DNA of 34,234 nt from Desulfoscipio geothermicus (GCA_016841905.1 JAENYF010000034.1:1-34234); one strand, 5' to 3'. Shown: positions 14,696-24,800, counted from the first letter of the stretch. Numbers and translations: made by a program. The notes: generated from the sequence alone by a model not told the origin.

Positions 14696-15496
14696 TTATA
14701 AATTTAACTTTAATAGTTTGATGGCATTCTCACGTCCAATCTTGTATCTGTCGTTCTCACTTATGGTGCAATTGTCAAACCAAACGCAAGCGTCTTCTAC
14801 AGTTTCAAACGGGAAGTCAGTGGCAAATAGCACCCTATCGGAATCAAATTCCATCATTGCATTCAACAGGGATGACGTATGATATTGGCCGCTGGTTGTA
14901 TACCACATGTTGTCCTGTATGTAATCGGGAAGGGGGCGCTTGGCGGGAATTCCTCTGCCGGTTTTGTTGATTCTGTTCTGCGCTCTCCAGATACAAAACG
15001 AGAGGGTCTCACCCAAATGCCCCAGGATATATTTCAGTTTGGGGAATTCATCAAAAACACCGCTGCACATTAGTCTGAGAGTATGAGTGGCGGTTTCTAC
15101 GCCAAAGGCCCAGGCAGCTCCTTCCAGCCATGGGTGGCCTTGCATTTGCTTCAGATTTTCAGGGTGGGGCTCACGGGGATGCATATAGAACGGAACGTCA
15201 AGTTTTTCAAGTTCAGCCCAGAAAGGACGAAAAATCGGATCGTCCAGGTATTTATAGTTGTCTGGAGTGTCAATCTGGGAGAAACCAATCAGGTTTTCTT
15301 CACCTTTCTCACTCCCAAGGACGTACTCTACTAATCTATTTATTATGAAATATAAATGAGCCGGTCTTTGCCCCTGCTCTACTATGACCGCTTCCTTGGG
15401 GTATTTAACATGGGGGCTATTTATGAAAATTTTGTGCCACCTTCTTAAACCAGATGGATCATATATAACTCTATAGTTCAGGAAAATCCCCCCCAT
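14696..15496 (-). pseudogene. chimera: Crp/Fnr sensor-domain fragment fused to an amidohydrolase fragment
   Basis: A 266-residue open frame made of two unrelated parts. Residues about 24-75 (YPKEAVIVEQGQRPAHLYF, then INRLVEYVLGSEKGEENLIGF) look like the cyclic-nucleotide-binding domain of Crp/Fnr regulators. From about residue 78 (IDTPDNYKYLDDPIFRPFWAELEKL) it is the C-terminal two-thirds of an amidohydrolase-2 family protein (VPFYMHPREPHP, LGHLGETLSFCIWRAQNR, RVLFATDFPFE). The metal-binding N-terminus of the amidohydrolase (ExHF/HxH) and the DNA-binding domain of the regulator are both absent. Most likely a deletion joined two gene remnants in frame. Catalysis is unlikely. Confidence 0.65.
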
Positions 15497-15636
15497 ATGC
15501 TCCCATCCCGCTCCGTTTCAGAACTACTATTCTTATCATAAGATTGTTGAGAAAGTTTTGTTATTTTCTAGTTCCATATTTTGGCGTTATATTCTTCCAC
15601 AAAATAACATAATAGCAGACTTGGCTTAATTTAAAA

Positions 15637-15673
15637 AAGACACCAGGCAAGTGCTTTACTAGGCTGGTGTCTT
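15637..15673 (-). terminator. terminator after the adenine deaminase locus
   Basis: AAGACACCAG (15637-15646) and CTGGTGTCTT (15664-15673) form a 10-bp stem. On the minus strand the stem runs into TTTTTT, so it is a clear intrinsic terminator about 45 bp after the stop codon. Confidence 0.75.
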
Positions 15674-15719
15674 AATACTAACATTTATCGTCATATTAAC
15701 TTATTAGCTCGGCCTCAGG

Positions 15720-17509
15720 TTAGGAAAATAAGACCTGTTTAGTGCGCACGTCATAAAGTCCCGAAGGGGTTATTCTGACAAAAGGAACCCCGGTATGGGA
15801 CAAGAAACACAGCGTAACCACTGGGCCGGATTGGCAGCCCCGGTCCAGGAGGTATTGTTCAATCACCTGTAATTCTTTATCCATAGTGCTTACATCCTGG
15901 TCTGACGTAATGCCGCCTACCACCATTGGACATTCCGCCTTAATTTCACCGCCGTCCACTAGCACGAGTCCACCGTTTATCTCTAGCAGCCGGTTAAAGG
16001 CCAGGGCCATATCAGTATCATTATTGCCGATTACATAGGGCGTGTGATGATCATGGGCGGTGCTGGTGGCTAGGCCGCCAATCGAAGCACCGAAACCCTT
16101 CAGAAAGGCGTTGGCAAACCTCTCCCTGCTTATGTGTAGCATACTAATTTTGAGTATATCTTCACCTGAAGCTACGAGGTTACCCGACTTTACCGGCAGA
16201 TTGGCTTGGTCCAGCTTGGTAATAGTGCGGTTAATCACCTTAATCACCGGAACCTGCTGGTATTCCCCCTCAGCTGCGCTGGCCTTAACGGCAAAATGTT
16301 CAGCGGTAGCCGTAAAGGTGGGTACCCGTCCAGGGCGCCAGTCCCGGGTGGTAAAGCTGGGGCAGTTTAAGGGTAATTTTTGTTTTAGCCGTCCCTGCTC
16401 GGCGATGATCTCACCGTTAACCATTACTTTTACCGGGTCCGGCAAAGACGGGTTGGCCAAAAACAATATATCGGCAAAACGCGACGGACCAATCCCCCCG
16501 ACGTAACGGTCAAGCCCCAGGTACAGAGCGGCATTGATGGTTGCCATTTGGATTGCTTTGATTGGCGGTATGCCGTATTCGATAGCCTTTTCCACCAGAA
16601 ATTTCATATATCCCGTGGCTAAAATATCGCTCGGGCTAAACCAGTCAGGGGTTAACATCAACCACCTGGTATCCAGCTCCGGGTCCGAGGTAATAGCGCC
16701 TACCAGGGGTTCCATATCGCTGATAATCGACCCGTGCCGCAGCATAGCGGGCAGGCCAAGATAAACCCTCTGCTTTATTTCTTCGGCGGTCATGGCCTCA
16801 TGGCAAGAGGTTATCCCAACATTGATTAAAGCATTTAGTGTTTCAGGCGAGCAGCCTGCCCCGTGGCCTTCCAGACGCTTATGCAGACGGCGCCCCAGCT
16901 CCAGCTTACTTAATAGCGTTTTATCGAGATCCAGAGCTCTGACAAAGGCAACCAGCTCGCTAATAGCCAGCACCCTGGGGTGCTTAAGAAATTTGGCAAA
17001 CTCCTCCATAGGAAGGCTGTCTTCACCCTCTAGTTCCGGGAAAAGTGGATTGGTGGCTGTAATACAATAAAAGAATTTCAACGGCAGATTTTCTGTCATT
17101 TCCAGTATAGCCTGGATACCCTGAGACTTTAATGCTGCTGTTTGTGATTTGTCTCGGTTAAAATGGTCGTTGTGCCGTGGGGAAGTATTTCGTTGGCCAA
17201 AGCGATGGGATTAGCGCCGAAATCGGTGTGCCCGTGGGGATCGATATAACCCGGCGCCAAGAAGAGGCCTTTAGCGTCGATAACTTCCGTATTTTTACCG
17301 ATCATGTTATCCTTGGTACCCACGTAAGCAATGCGGCTGCCCTTGATAGCCACCTTCAGGCCGGACTGTATTTTGCCGGCGTAGACATTAATTAATTCGG
17401 CATTGATAATGACTTTATCCGCGTAAGCTCTGCCCAAGGGCACTTGAATTAAAGCCTCATACTCTTCCCTATTCATATCATAGAGATCAAACTTAGCATT
17501 CATCTGCAA
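15720..17509 (-). pseudogene. ade: adenine deaminase, single frameshift
   Basis: Adenine deaminase converts adenine to hypoxanthine. The N-terminal part (17509-17129) has GLFLAPGYIDPHGHTDFGAN with the HxH metal site and TTTILTETNH. The remainder (frame ending at 15720) continues ALKSQGIQAILEMTENLP, then GHGAGCSPETLNAL, GITSCHEAMTAEE, ATINAALYLGL and the C-terminal domain with TSTAHDHHTP. The break is at about 17138-17146: one added A in CACAAACAG would restore a ~595-residue protein of normal length and register. This is either a real one-base deletion or a sequencing error in the short A run. All other signatures are intact, so decay would be recent. Confidence 0.8.
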
Positions 17510-17665
17510 GCACCTGATTTCTTAATTAATTTGTTAGTCTGTTTGTGGTTCTAAAACATGTTTTTTATTATATCAATTGGCACGGTCAGCCTCAATGGTC
17601 TGTTTATCTCTATCCTATATTGTATTGCGATCTAACCCAACCAAAGACAGAAAGAAATTATTAAT

Positions 17666-17702
17666 AATGTTTAAGTCAACATAAAGATATGACTTAAACA
17701 TT
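17666..17702. repeat. perfect 13-bp inverted repeat
   Basis: AATGTTTAAGTCA (17666-17678) and TGACTTAAACATT (17690-17702) flank an 11-base loop. It lies in the long leader upstream of ade. It could be a terminator or attenuator, or a fold-back repeat; no T-tract settles this. Confidence 0.55.
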
Positions 17703-17978
17703 ACTTTTGAGGACCCCAAACAGTAGTCCGTGAGCCGGACCCCATAGCATATATTAAATATACGGTTCCAACAAAATAAATTTTTGAAGATTTTTGTCTT
17801 TATCCCTAATCCAAATGCAAAATAATATTGCAAATTCGTATAGTAAGGAGATTAGACTTTTTTAGGGCAGTGTAATTTAAAACTTGGAACCGGGCGATAA
17901 GAAATTTCGTCCATAAACTTAATAAATGGTCTTAGAGGCCGTGGAGTAAATAATTGTAAGGCAAACAAATTTTTTGTG

Positions 17979-18056
17979 CACCTAGACAGGTGTCAACGCT
18001 AACCCCGTGTGTCGGAGCATGATTGGGTAAAAGTACAGGTATTGGCGTTAGTTTTT
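17979..18056 (+). promoter_or_regulatory. structured leader upstream of the acyltransferase gene
   Basis: CACCT/AGGTG (17979-17983, 17988-17992) forms a small hairpin. Next, AACGC (17995-17999) can pair with GCGTT (18045-18049), enclosing ACCC/GGGT (18002-18005, 18025-18028), and GTTTTT follows. Alternatively CTAAC (17999-18003 region) can pair with GTTAG. The choice between overlapping pairings and the T-run would suit a leader with two states, but I do not recognise a known riboswitch class. Confidence 0.3.
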
Positions 18057-18087
18057 ATGCTTAGCATAACGATGGGAGGATTGGCAG

Positions 18088-19104
18088 GTGCTGATAGATA
18101 ATTTGTCCGGTACCCCTGTCCGGGGTCGGTACAACCGGGATTATAGTCTTGATATCTTGCGGGGGATCGCCGTAATTTTAATGATTTTTCACCACGTGGT
18201 AACCTGGCTGTATACAGGTTCCATACGTGACATAATCATTATTATTGGTCGCATCAGTGTTGGAGACATAGCGGCACCCATTTTTTTTACTGTTTGCGGA
18301 ATGTCTCTCTACTATTCAATTAATGCCATGCAAACTAAACATCTGGGGACCGTTAATATACTAAAAAAGTTGGCGCAAAGAAACATAAGGCTTTATTTCA
18401 CCGGCCTGGTTCTTGGTCTTGTTTCTTTTGGGCATGCCAGTTTTTTCTATTGGGGGGTGCTGCAGTCACTGGCCGCAGCCGGCATTTTAAATGGAGTACT
18501 GTATCTTTTGCCGGCCCGGAAGATCGTGTTGTTATCTAACGGCTTTTTATCCTTGGCGGGGTACTACTTTTTTCATCCCTACGCTTATTTATTACCAGCT
18601 AAACTTGCCCGAATTTTATTGGGTGATTTTTCGCTGGTTCTTTTAACCGGGTTTTTATCTATAGGCCTATTTATGGCCACGTATGTTTTAACTGGTAATT
18701 ATAAACCCCAAACTATAGCCGCTGCAGGTTTATCATTTATGGCATTGGGCCTGGTGGGGCACTTTACCGGGTTTTTGCTCACCAGATTTCCTGCTTCACC
18801 CAGTTACATAATCTTTGTAGTTGGCCTGACATTGCTGATGTATGCAGCTTTGCTCTTTGTAAAGACAGATGGCGCACATGTTAATCCGGCTGTTTGGGCC
18901 GGCAGAAACGCCCTCAATATTTTTATTTTGCATTACCTAATCTATGTTTATGCCAAATATGCAGGCCTGCTTGGCTCATTTAACGGGCATTACTCGGTGC
19001 TGGTTGCCTTGGCAGTAACGGCTTTCTTTTTGTTTCTAAGCAAATGGATGGTCTGGCCGCTTGCAGGCCGCCACCGGAATAATATGTACCAATGCGGTGT
19101 TTAA
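18088..19104 (+). CDS. integral membrane acyltransferase-like protein (DUF1624/HGSNAT-like)
   Basis: Encodes 338 residues with about ten hydrophobic segments. It starts at GTG 18088, preceded by GGGAGGA. The N-terminal RDYSLDILRGIAVILMIFHHVVTWL (arginine-leucine-Asp pattern followed by a double His in the first membrane helix) is the signature of the DUF1624/heparan-glucosaminide acetyltransferase-like and related acyltransferase-3 proteins. RNIRLYFTGLVLGLVSFG and WAGRNALNIFILHYLIYV near the C-terminus also fit. It probably acylates an envelope glycan or lipid; the substrate is unknown. It stands alone, with a structured leader upstream and a hairpin downstream. Confidence 0.7.
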   Translation: MLIDNLSGTPVRGRYNRDYSLDILRGIAVILMIFHHVVTWLYTGSIRDIIIIIGRISVGDIAAPIFFTVCGMSLYYSINAMQTKHLGTVNILKKLAQRNIRLYFTGLVLGLVSFGHASFFYWGVLQSLAAAGILNGVLYLLPARKIVLLSNGFLSLAGYYFFHPYAYLLPAKLARILLGDFSLVLLTGFLSIGLFMATYVLTGNYKPQTIAAAGLSFMALGLVGHFTGFLLTRFPASPSYIIFVVGLTLLMYAALLFVKTDGAHVNPAVWAGRNALNIFILHYLIYVYAKYAGLLGSFNGHYSVLVALAVTAFFLFLSKWMVWPLAGRHRNNMYQCGV

Positions 19105-19156
19105 AAGTCACTAATTAATCTAAATATATTTTATTGGCTTCGGGGATGCCGGTCAC

Positions 19157-19187
19157 ATGATGTTTTTACATGTTTCTAAAACATCAT
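19157..19187 (+). terminator. weak hairpin after the acyltransferase gene
   Basis: ATGATGTTTT (19157-19166) pairs with AAAACATCAT (19178-19187). AT-rich and without a T-tract, so only a possible terminator. Confidence 0.35.
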
Positions 19188-19403
19188 TATAAGTCCTGAT
19201 TAAATTCAAAGATTGATATATTAAACTTAACTTGTAGTTAGTTAAAATATTCGATCTAATTATATTCCTTTTGAAAGAAACGTTGTCATGAACTTGATAT
19301 AAATTATAATAGAAAATAAAGAAGTAATAACATTTAATTCCAGTAAACGAGAAAGTAGTACACTGATGGAAGGTATGGTAAGCCTAAAGGAGGTTAAAAC
19401 AAG

Positions 19404-19628
19404 ATGAAGATAGAGGAACGTTATAAGAAAAGATATAAAGCAGGCGATATTCCATGGGATATTGGTAAACCTGATTTTAACCTTATTCAGACTGTATCCA
19501 CAATGGCCGTAACACCATGTAAAACACTGGATATTGGATGCGGAACTTTATTCATAGTAACCCCCCGAAGTAGTGGTTGTAAGGGAATGTGCCTGGATAG
19601 TTGTTATTTATTGGGGAGTTTTTGGTAA
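19404..19628 (+). pseudogene. truncated class I SAM methyltransferase
   Basis: Good ribosome site (AAAGGAGG) and a normal N-terminus: MKIEERYKKRYKAGDIPWDI then GKPDFNLIQTV and KTLDIGCGT, which is the start of a TehB/thiopurine-methyltransferase-like enzyme up to motif I. After about residue 48 the sequence (LFIVTPRSSGCKGMCLDSC) has no methyltransferase character, and it runs into the 3' end of the convergent stalk-domain gene. Around 150 residues of catalytic domain are missing, so it is a deletion remnant. Confidence 0.75.
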
Positions 19629-20467
19629 TTGTGTTCCAGTAGAGCTTTTAATGATGTCTCTAAGTCCCCACCTTCCTCCATGACAGTTCCCGTCCAAAGG
19701 ATGCCTATAAGCGATGTTTCGCCGCCCTTCCGGGATATGACCAGTTGCGGGCTGCCCATGCTGCAGGTTTCCATAAGCCTTCCGGCTTCATCGATCTGCA
19801 TACCACCGGCCAGAACCACCTTGCTCAAATCATCCGGCAACAGGCGATATTCCAGTGCATAAACATAAATGGGCGTATCCGCCAGCTGAGCAAACTCTTT
19901 AACTAATTCCAGGCGGATCATTTTACTATCGATGATCTTTACACTACCGCTTGATTCATGATGAGCAATATCGTTCCTAATAAACTCCCATGCAATACCA
20001 TTTACGTCATCCAGTGCTCCTGTCCCCAATTCCGGTTGGCCTGCTTGATTTATTTGCACTGTTCGGCTCTCGGCATCCCATTCTACTCTTGCACCTAATG
20101 CTTCAGAAACAAATCTCAGCGGAACCATAGTTCTTACCTGAAAGACTTTAGCTGGGGCATCTAAATGGATAGCTTCTTCGTTAAGATAACCATGTGTTGC
20201 GAATGTTTGCAGGCGTATTCTTGTCTGCCCTTTAGTAACAATGATAGTTTCAGTCGTTGCATCATAATCTACCACAGCGCCTAAAGCTTCAAAAACAGTT
20301 CGAAGAGGCACCAGTACCCGATCGTTTTCCATAACCGGTGAGGCATCAAACTGAAGTTGCTCATCGTTTAACATTACCGTAATCGGTTGAGCCGCCATAA
20401 CACTACCTGGTAAACTAGCTATTAAAAATACTCCAACTAACAAAAGTACTAACCACTTTCTTTGCAA
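19604..20467 (-). CDS. secreted protein with copper amine oxidase-like (stalk) domains
   Basis: Encodes 287 residues. Signal peptide: MQRKWLVLLLVGVFLIASLP, with cleavage after VMAA near residue 26. Two stalk repeats follow: ENDRVLVPLRTVFEALGA with VDYDATTETIIVTKG, and VRTMVPLRFVSEALGARVEW with SRTVQINQAG (residues about 27-142). The remaining 145 residues form an unrecognised C-terminal domain. Stalk domains are common on exported proteins of anaerobic clostridia and Desulfotomaculum relatives and have no amine oxidase activity. The start has GGGAGG upstream. It probably acts in the cell envelope; the role is unknown. Confidence 0.85.
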   Translation of the reverse strand: MQRKWLVLLLVGVFLIASLPGSVMAAQPITVMLNDEQLQFDASPVMENDRVLVPLRTVFEALGAVVDYDATTETIIVTKGQTRIRLQTFATHGYLNEEAIHLDAPAKVFQVRTMVPLRFVSEALGARVEWDAESRTVQINQAGQPELGTGALDDVNGIAWEFIRNDIAHHESSGSVKIIDSKMIRLELVKEFAQLADTPIYVYALEYRLLPDDLSKVVLAGGMQIDEAGRLMETCSMGSPQLVISRKGGETSLIGILWTGTVMEEGGDLETSLKALLEHNYQKLPNK

Positions 20468-20846
20468 ATCAAAAACCTCCCTTTTTTAAATTTACTGGTA
20501 AGACGGTAGAAACCAGTATTTTGTTCCCTAGCTTTTCGTCAAAGTACTCGCTAAGGTAGCGACAACAAAAATGTGTACAGGTGCTTGTGATATCATTGGG
20601 AATATTACCATTAAAAAGAAGGGTTTGACATTAGGCTGAAGAACTCGGCATGAATGCGTTAAACGATTCTTTGTAATTTAGGGATTTATATTTCTTATTC
20701 TCTGTGTGAAGTAACTACCTGCACCGTCTTGGGCCGGTTCATTGTTTAAATAATCCTGAAATGATATCAAACGTTTTCAAGCCTGTATTAAATTCCACCA
20801 GTATATTAGAGTCCCATATTTTTAAACAGCTAACATAATTAAAAGC
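20468..20846 (-). other. spacer between the Sec protein and the stalk protein genes
   Basis: No coding region is supported in these 379 bases. A short imperfect hairpin (GTACTCGCTAAGGTAGCGAC near 20550-20569) is visible. No known riboswitch or repeat is recognised. Confidence 0.5.
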
Positions 20847-21230
20847 TTAGCTTATCCTGTTAACCTCCAGAGCTGGATATCCCCTCCAATTGTTTAGGTT
20901 TATCTTAATTAATTGCGCTGAACGAAAGTACCCTTTTGGAGTGTAGGCTATAATACCGTCAGACAGAAATTCATTATAATTTTCAGGAACTTGTGGCTTG
21001 CCTGTATGCACGACAGGCTCACTGATACCACAACCTCAGCCAATGCCTATAGGTTCAAATTCCACGATAATGGATCCTTCTCCGGCAAGAATGTATGTCT
21101 TTGCGTCTACCGAAAATTCAAACTTGATGGTTTTTGGTGAATCGCCGGACGCTGGTTTACTTACCATCGTATTATTGGTGTCAGGGTTAATTAAAGACAT
21201 TTTAACCATCTCCCCTGGTTTAATTTTCAT
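20847..21230 (-). CDS. unrecognised protein with in-frame UGA in a U-G-C motif (candidate selenoprotein)
   Basis: Encodes 127 residues if the TGA at 21038-21036 is selenocysteine (U65). Without it the product ends at 64 residues, yet the same frame stays open for another 62 codons to TAA at 20849-20847 with protein-like composition (ISEPVVHTGKPQVPENY, GIIAYTPKGYF). Around the TGA the sequence reads EPIGIG, U, GCGISEP, a redox-like U-x-C site. A strong two-part hairpin lies in the SECIS position. The N-terminal half (MKIKPGEMVKMSLINPDTNN, then FEFSVDAKTYILAGEGSIIVEFE) suggests a small beta-rich domain. I do not recognise the family. An alternative start at 21200 (MSLINPD) has GGGGAG upstream. 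Stand-alone gene. Confidence 0.8.
20991..21033 (-). promoter_or_regulatory. SECIS-like hairpin of the unrecognised Sec protein
   Basis: In the transcript, GCCUGU (21018-21013) pairs perfectly with ACAGGC (21005-21000) around the loop CGUGCAU, and UUGUGG (21033-21028) pairs with CCACAA (20996-20991) to form a lower stem. The loop starts 23 nt after the UGA and its second base is G followed by U. It is the best-formed of the four hairpins here. Confidence 0.75.
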
Positions 21231-21403
21231 TAGTATACTCTCTCAACAAAAACCCTTCAATAACATTATAAAACCTTTTGTTGTTGTGCCGGAAGTGGAC
21301 CGTTGGATTAAACCATTGCTGCCAAACGATTTAACGACCGTTAACAGTGCTTGGGTTCTCCTGTGACTGCCGGTTAATCTGTATCCTGTGTTATAAAGCA
21401 GAT

Positions 21404-21457
21404 TTACCATTTGTCCGAAGAATCACATTGATAAGACATTTCTTCCAGCTTGGGCAT
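21404..21457 (-). CDS. possible 17-residue peptide or truncated gene start
   Basis: MPKLEEMSYQCDSSDKW then TAA, preceded by AGGTAGGAGAAGG at normal spacing. The good ribosome site and abrupt stop suggest the start of a lost gene. Coding today is doubtful. Confidence 0.2.
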   Translation of the reverse strand: MPKLEEMSYQCDSSDKW

Positions 21458-21639
21458 GTTTCCTTCTCCTACCTCTTTTCATTTTTAAAACGTGACAATA
21501 CCAAGCCGGATAGCATTAAACTGTTTTTGTTCTATGTTCGCGAAATAAAATGAGGCAAAGATTTAACTGGGTTTAACTGGAAAGGATAACTGAGAACTAA
21601 ATAAGAAGCACGTAACAGACAAAACCACATAACATGAAA

Positions 21640-21680
21640 ATTTTACGGTATTCAATATATTGTAATATTTCCCGTAAAAT
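21640..21680 (+). repeat. inverted repeat upstream of the hydrogenase gene
   Basis: ATTTTACGG (21640-21648) and CCGTAAAAT (21672-21680) with a 23-base AT-rich centre. Could be a hairpin or a regulator site. Confidence 0.5.
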
Positions 21681-21785
21681 GATTGTTGAACCATGTTATT
21701 AATAGTTATAAACTAACTATTGGTAGCGAAAAATATAAGTGTCCAGCTTGTTCTCGATACCTGCATCATAATTGATTAATGTGTG

Positions 21786-21798
21786 ACAACATGGTTGT
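21786..21798 (+). promoter_or_regulatory. palindromic operator candidate of the hydrogenase gene
   Basis: ACAACATGGTTGT is a perfect palindrome about a central ATG and ends shortly before the ribosome site (AGAGGAG). The inverted word AACCATGTT recurs at 21689-21697, about 100 bp upstream, suggesting a two-site operator for a dimeric regulator. Confidence 0.4.
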
Positions 21799-21819
21799 TA
21801 AGGAAAGAGGAGAAGCTAT

Positions 21820-24800
21820 ATGAAATCTATCTCAAAGAATAAACGAATCAAAGTCACGGTCAACGGCCGGGAGATGGAGGTCTATGATGATCTGACCATA
21901 CTCCAGGCACTCATCCAGGAAGATGTAGAGATACCGCACCTTTGTTATGATATACGGCTCGAAAGAGCTAACGGCAACTGTGGATTATGCGTTGTGGAAC
22001 TGGGTGAAGGGGCAGAGATGCGAGAAGTTAAATCCTGCCAGACACCCATCCAGGCAGGTATGATCATCAGGACCAACAGTGATCACTTGAAAAATTACCG
22101 TAAAGTTCGTTTGGCCCAGTTACTGTCCGACCACAATGCGGACTGCGTCGCGCCCTGTGTAAGCACCTGCCCGGATAACGTGGATATTCAGAAATACCTG
22201 CGCCATATCCAGGCCGGCAATTTTACAGAAGCACTGCAGGTGATTAAAGAAACCAACCCCTTCCCTGTTGTTTGCGGGCGGGTATGCCCGCATCCCTGTG
22301 AGGCTGCTTGCCGGCGCAATTTGGTGGATGCACCGGTGGCGATTAATTACGTTAAGCGTTATGTAGCTGATCTTGACCTCGGCAGTCCAAAACCATGGTC
22401 ACCCAAAGTGAAGCCTGCTTCAGGCAAGAAAATCGTTATCATCGGAGCAGGCCCCTCTGGCCTGACCGCGGCTTATTACAGCGCCATCAACGGTCATGAT
22501 GTGACCGTCTTTGAACGTCAGCCCCACGCCGGCGGTATGATGCGCTATGGTATTCCGGAGTACCGGCTGCCGAAAGCTACCCTGGATAAGGAGATTGAAC
22601 TGATCCGCAATCTTGGGGTCAGAATCGTTACTGGCAAAGCAGTGGGCACCCACGTCATGCTTACCGACCTGCAGCAGGATTTTGACGCGGTATATCTGGC
22701 CATCGGATCCTGGGGTACAACACCATTTCAATTGGAAGGTGTCTGGACAGGTATTCAGTATCTAGAGCAGAACGTCAAGGGATTGGACACCAACACTGGT
22801 AACGAAGTTGTCGTTATTGGCGGTGGTAACACAGCCATCGACTGTTCTCGTACGGCGCTGAGAAACGGTGCTGAAAAAGTAACTATACTGTATCGCCGCT
22901 GCAGAGAAGAAATGCCGGCTGAACCCTATGAGATCGAAGAAGCGGAGTACGAGGGAGTCAACATGATGTTCCTGATCTATCCGGAAAAGATCGAAATCAC
23001 GGGTGACAAAAAGGTTTTACGTTGTCTCAAAATGCAGCTGGGCGAACCTGACCGTTCCGGAAGAAGAAGGCCGATTCCCATCGAAGACAGCGAAATTATC
23101 ATTGAGGCGGATACAGTTATCGCAGCCATCGGTCAGAGCACCGACACTCGCTTCCTTTACAATGACTTGCCTGTTCGCCTGAACAAATGGGGCGATGTAG
23201 ATATCAACGGCAGGACCTTTGAAACTTCAGAAAGTAAGATCTTTGCCGGAGGTGACTGCGTTACCGGACCGGCCACCGTTATTCAGGCTATTGCAGCCGG
23301 ACGACATGCGGCAGAGTCCATGGACAGCTTCCTGACTGTTGGGTATGCTAAAGTCCACCACGAAGACTACAGCTGCAGTCGTGGTTTACTGGAAGATCTG
23401 CCCAGGTGGATGTATGATGACACGCCCAGGCTGCCCAGAGCAGTCATGCCGGCTCTGGATCCGGAGACCAGAAAGAGAAACTATGCCGAAGTGGAACTGG
23501 GCTTGTCCCAAGAGCAGGCGGTGGCGGAAGCTGAACGCTGCTTGCAGTGCGGCTGTAAATCCAGGTACGACTGCGACCTAAGAAACGCGGCCAGCGATTA
23601 TAACCTCGAATTTAAGAGGCCTGATTATGATCGGCCATATTTCCCGATTACTGATGATCACCCGTTCATTACCAGAGACCATAACAAATGTATTTCCTGT
23701 GGACGGTGTATTACTGCCTGTGCAGAAGTAGAAGGCCCGGATATCCTGACCTTTTATATGAAGCATGGCCGCCAGCTCGTGGGCACCAAGAGCGGTCGTC
23801 CGCTGGAGCATACCGACTGCATTAGCTGTGGGCACTGCGTTAACGCCTGCCCCTGCGGTGCGCTGCGATACACCAGCGAAAAGGGGAAAGTCTTCAGAGC
23901 CTTGCATGACCCGTCCAAAACGGTAGTAGCCTTTGTTGCCCCAGCTGCGCGGGCGATTATTGCCACTCGCTATGGTCTATCTCCTGAGGCAGCTACTCCA
24001 TTTATCGCCGGCCTGCTGAAACGGCTGGGCTTTGACAAAGTCTTCGATAACGCTTTTGCCGCCGACCTGACAATTATGGAGGAAACGACAGAATTTCTGG
24101 ACCGGGTGACCGGTCAGGGCGTGATGCCCCAGTTCACCTCTTGCTGCCCGGGCTGGGTCAATTTTGTGGAACGCAGGTATCCGGAAATTATTCCGCACCT
24201 GTCCACCTGTAAATCACCGCAGATGATGATGGGTGCCACCATAAAGAATCATTTTGCTCAAATGGCCGGCCTTGCCAGGCAAGACCTCTATGTTGTTTCC
24301 ATTGTGCCTTGCATTGCTAAGAAGTATGAAGCCAAACGGCAGGAATTTGCACCAGACGGCATTCCGGATGTGGATGCAGTGCTGAATTCTGTAGAAATGC
24401 TGGAAATGATGGATCTGAAACTGATTGACCCGGCCGATGTGATGCCACAGGAATACGATGAACCGTACAGAATGGTTTCCGGTGCCGGGATCCTGTTTGG
24501 TAATTCCGGTGGTGTAGCAGAGGCCGCTTTGAGAATGGCGGTGGAAAAACTGTCCGGTGTACCGCTGACCGACCACTTGGACTTCACTGAAATCAGAGGT
24601 TTTGATGGTGTCAAGGAGACCACCATCGAAGCGAATGGAGTCAAGGTGCGGGTGGCCGTGATCAGCGGGCTGCATAACGCGGAACCGATCATTCAAAAAG
24701 TAGCCCGGGGCGAGGAAGTCGGCTATGACCTGATTGAAATCATGGCCTGCCCGGGTGGTTGTATCTCGGGTGCAGGACATCCGGTACCTGAAAAGATCGA

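Larger units (their letters stand above)
17510..18087 (+). other. gene-free stretch between ade and the acyltransferase
   Basis: No supported coding region. It holds a perfect 13-bp hairpin (17666-17702), the repeated word GGACCCC near 17710 and 17739, and a structured leader (17979-18056) before the next gene. The short minus-strand open frame here has no family resemblance or ribosome site. Confidence 0.6.
21231..21819 (+). other. regulatory/intergenic stretch before the hydrogenase gene
   Basis: No substantial gene. On the minus strand a 17-residue frame (21457-21404) has a ribosome site. On the plus strand, the inverted repeat 21640-21680 and palindrome 21786-21798 lie upstream of the hydrogenase. 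The 68-residue plus-strand frame near 21347 has no family features. Confidence 0.5.

Noticed and set aside
17138-17146. Selenocysteine or programmed frameshift to explain the split adenine deaminase
   Set aside because: The N-terminal frame ends in TAA and the downstream frame is shifted, so it is a base deletion and not UGA recoding. No slippery heptamer with a stimulatory stem was seen.
17700-17760. Purine riboswitch upstream of ade
   Set aside because: The GC-rich bases with repeated GGACCCC suggested it, but the conserved purine-riboswitch core and loop bases are absent.
17615-17833. 72-codon minus-strand frame upstream of ade
   Set aside because: It lies across the perfect inverted repeat, has no ribosome site and no family-like sequence.
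21347-21553. 68-codon plus-strand frame
   Set aside because: Low-quality composition, no ribosome site, and no recognisable domain.
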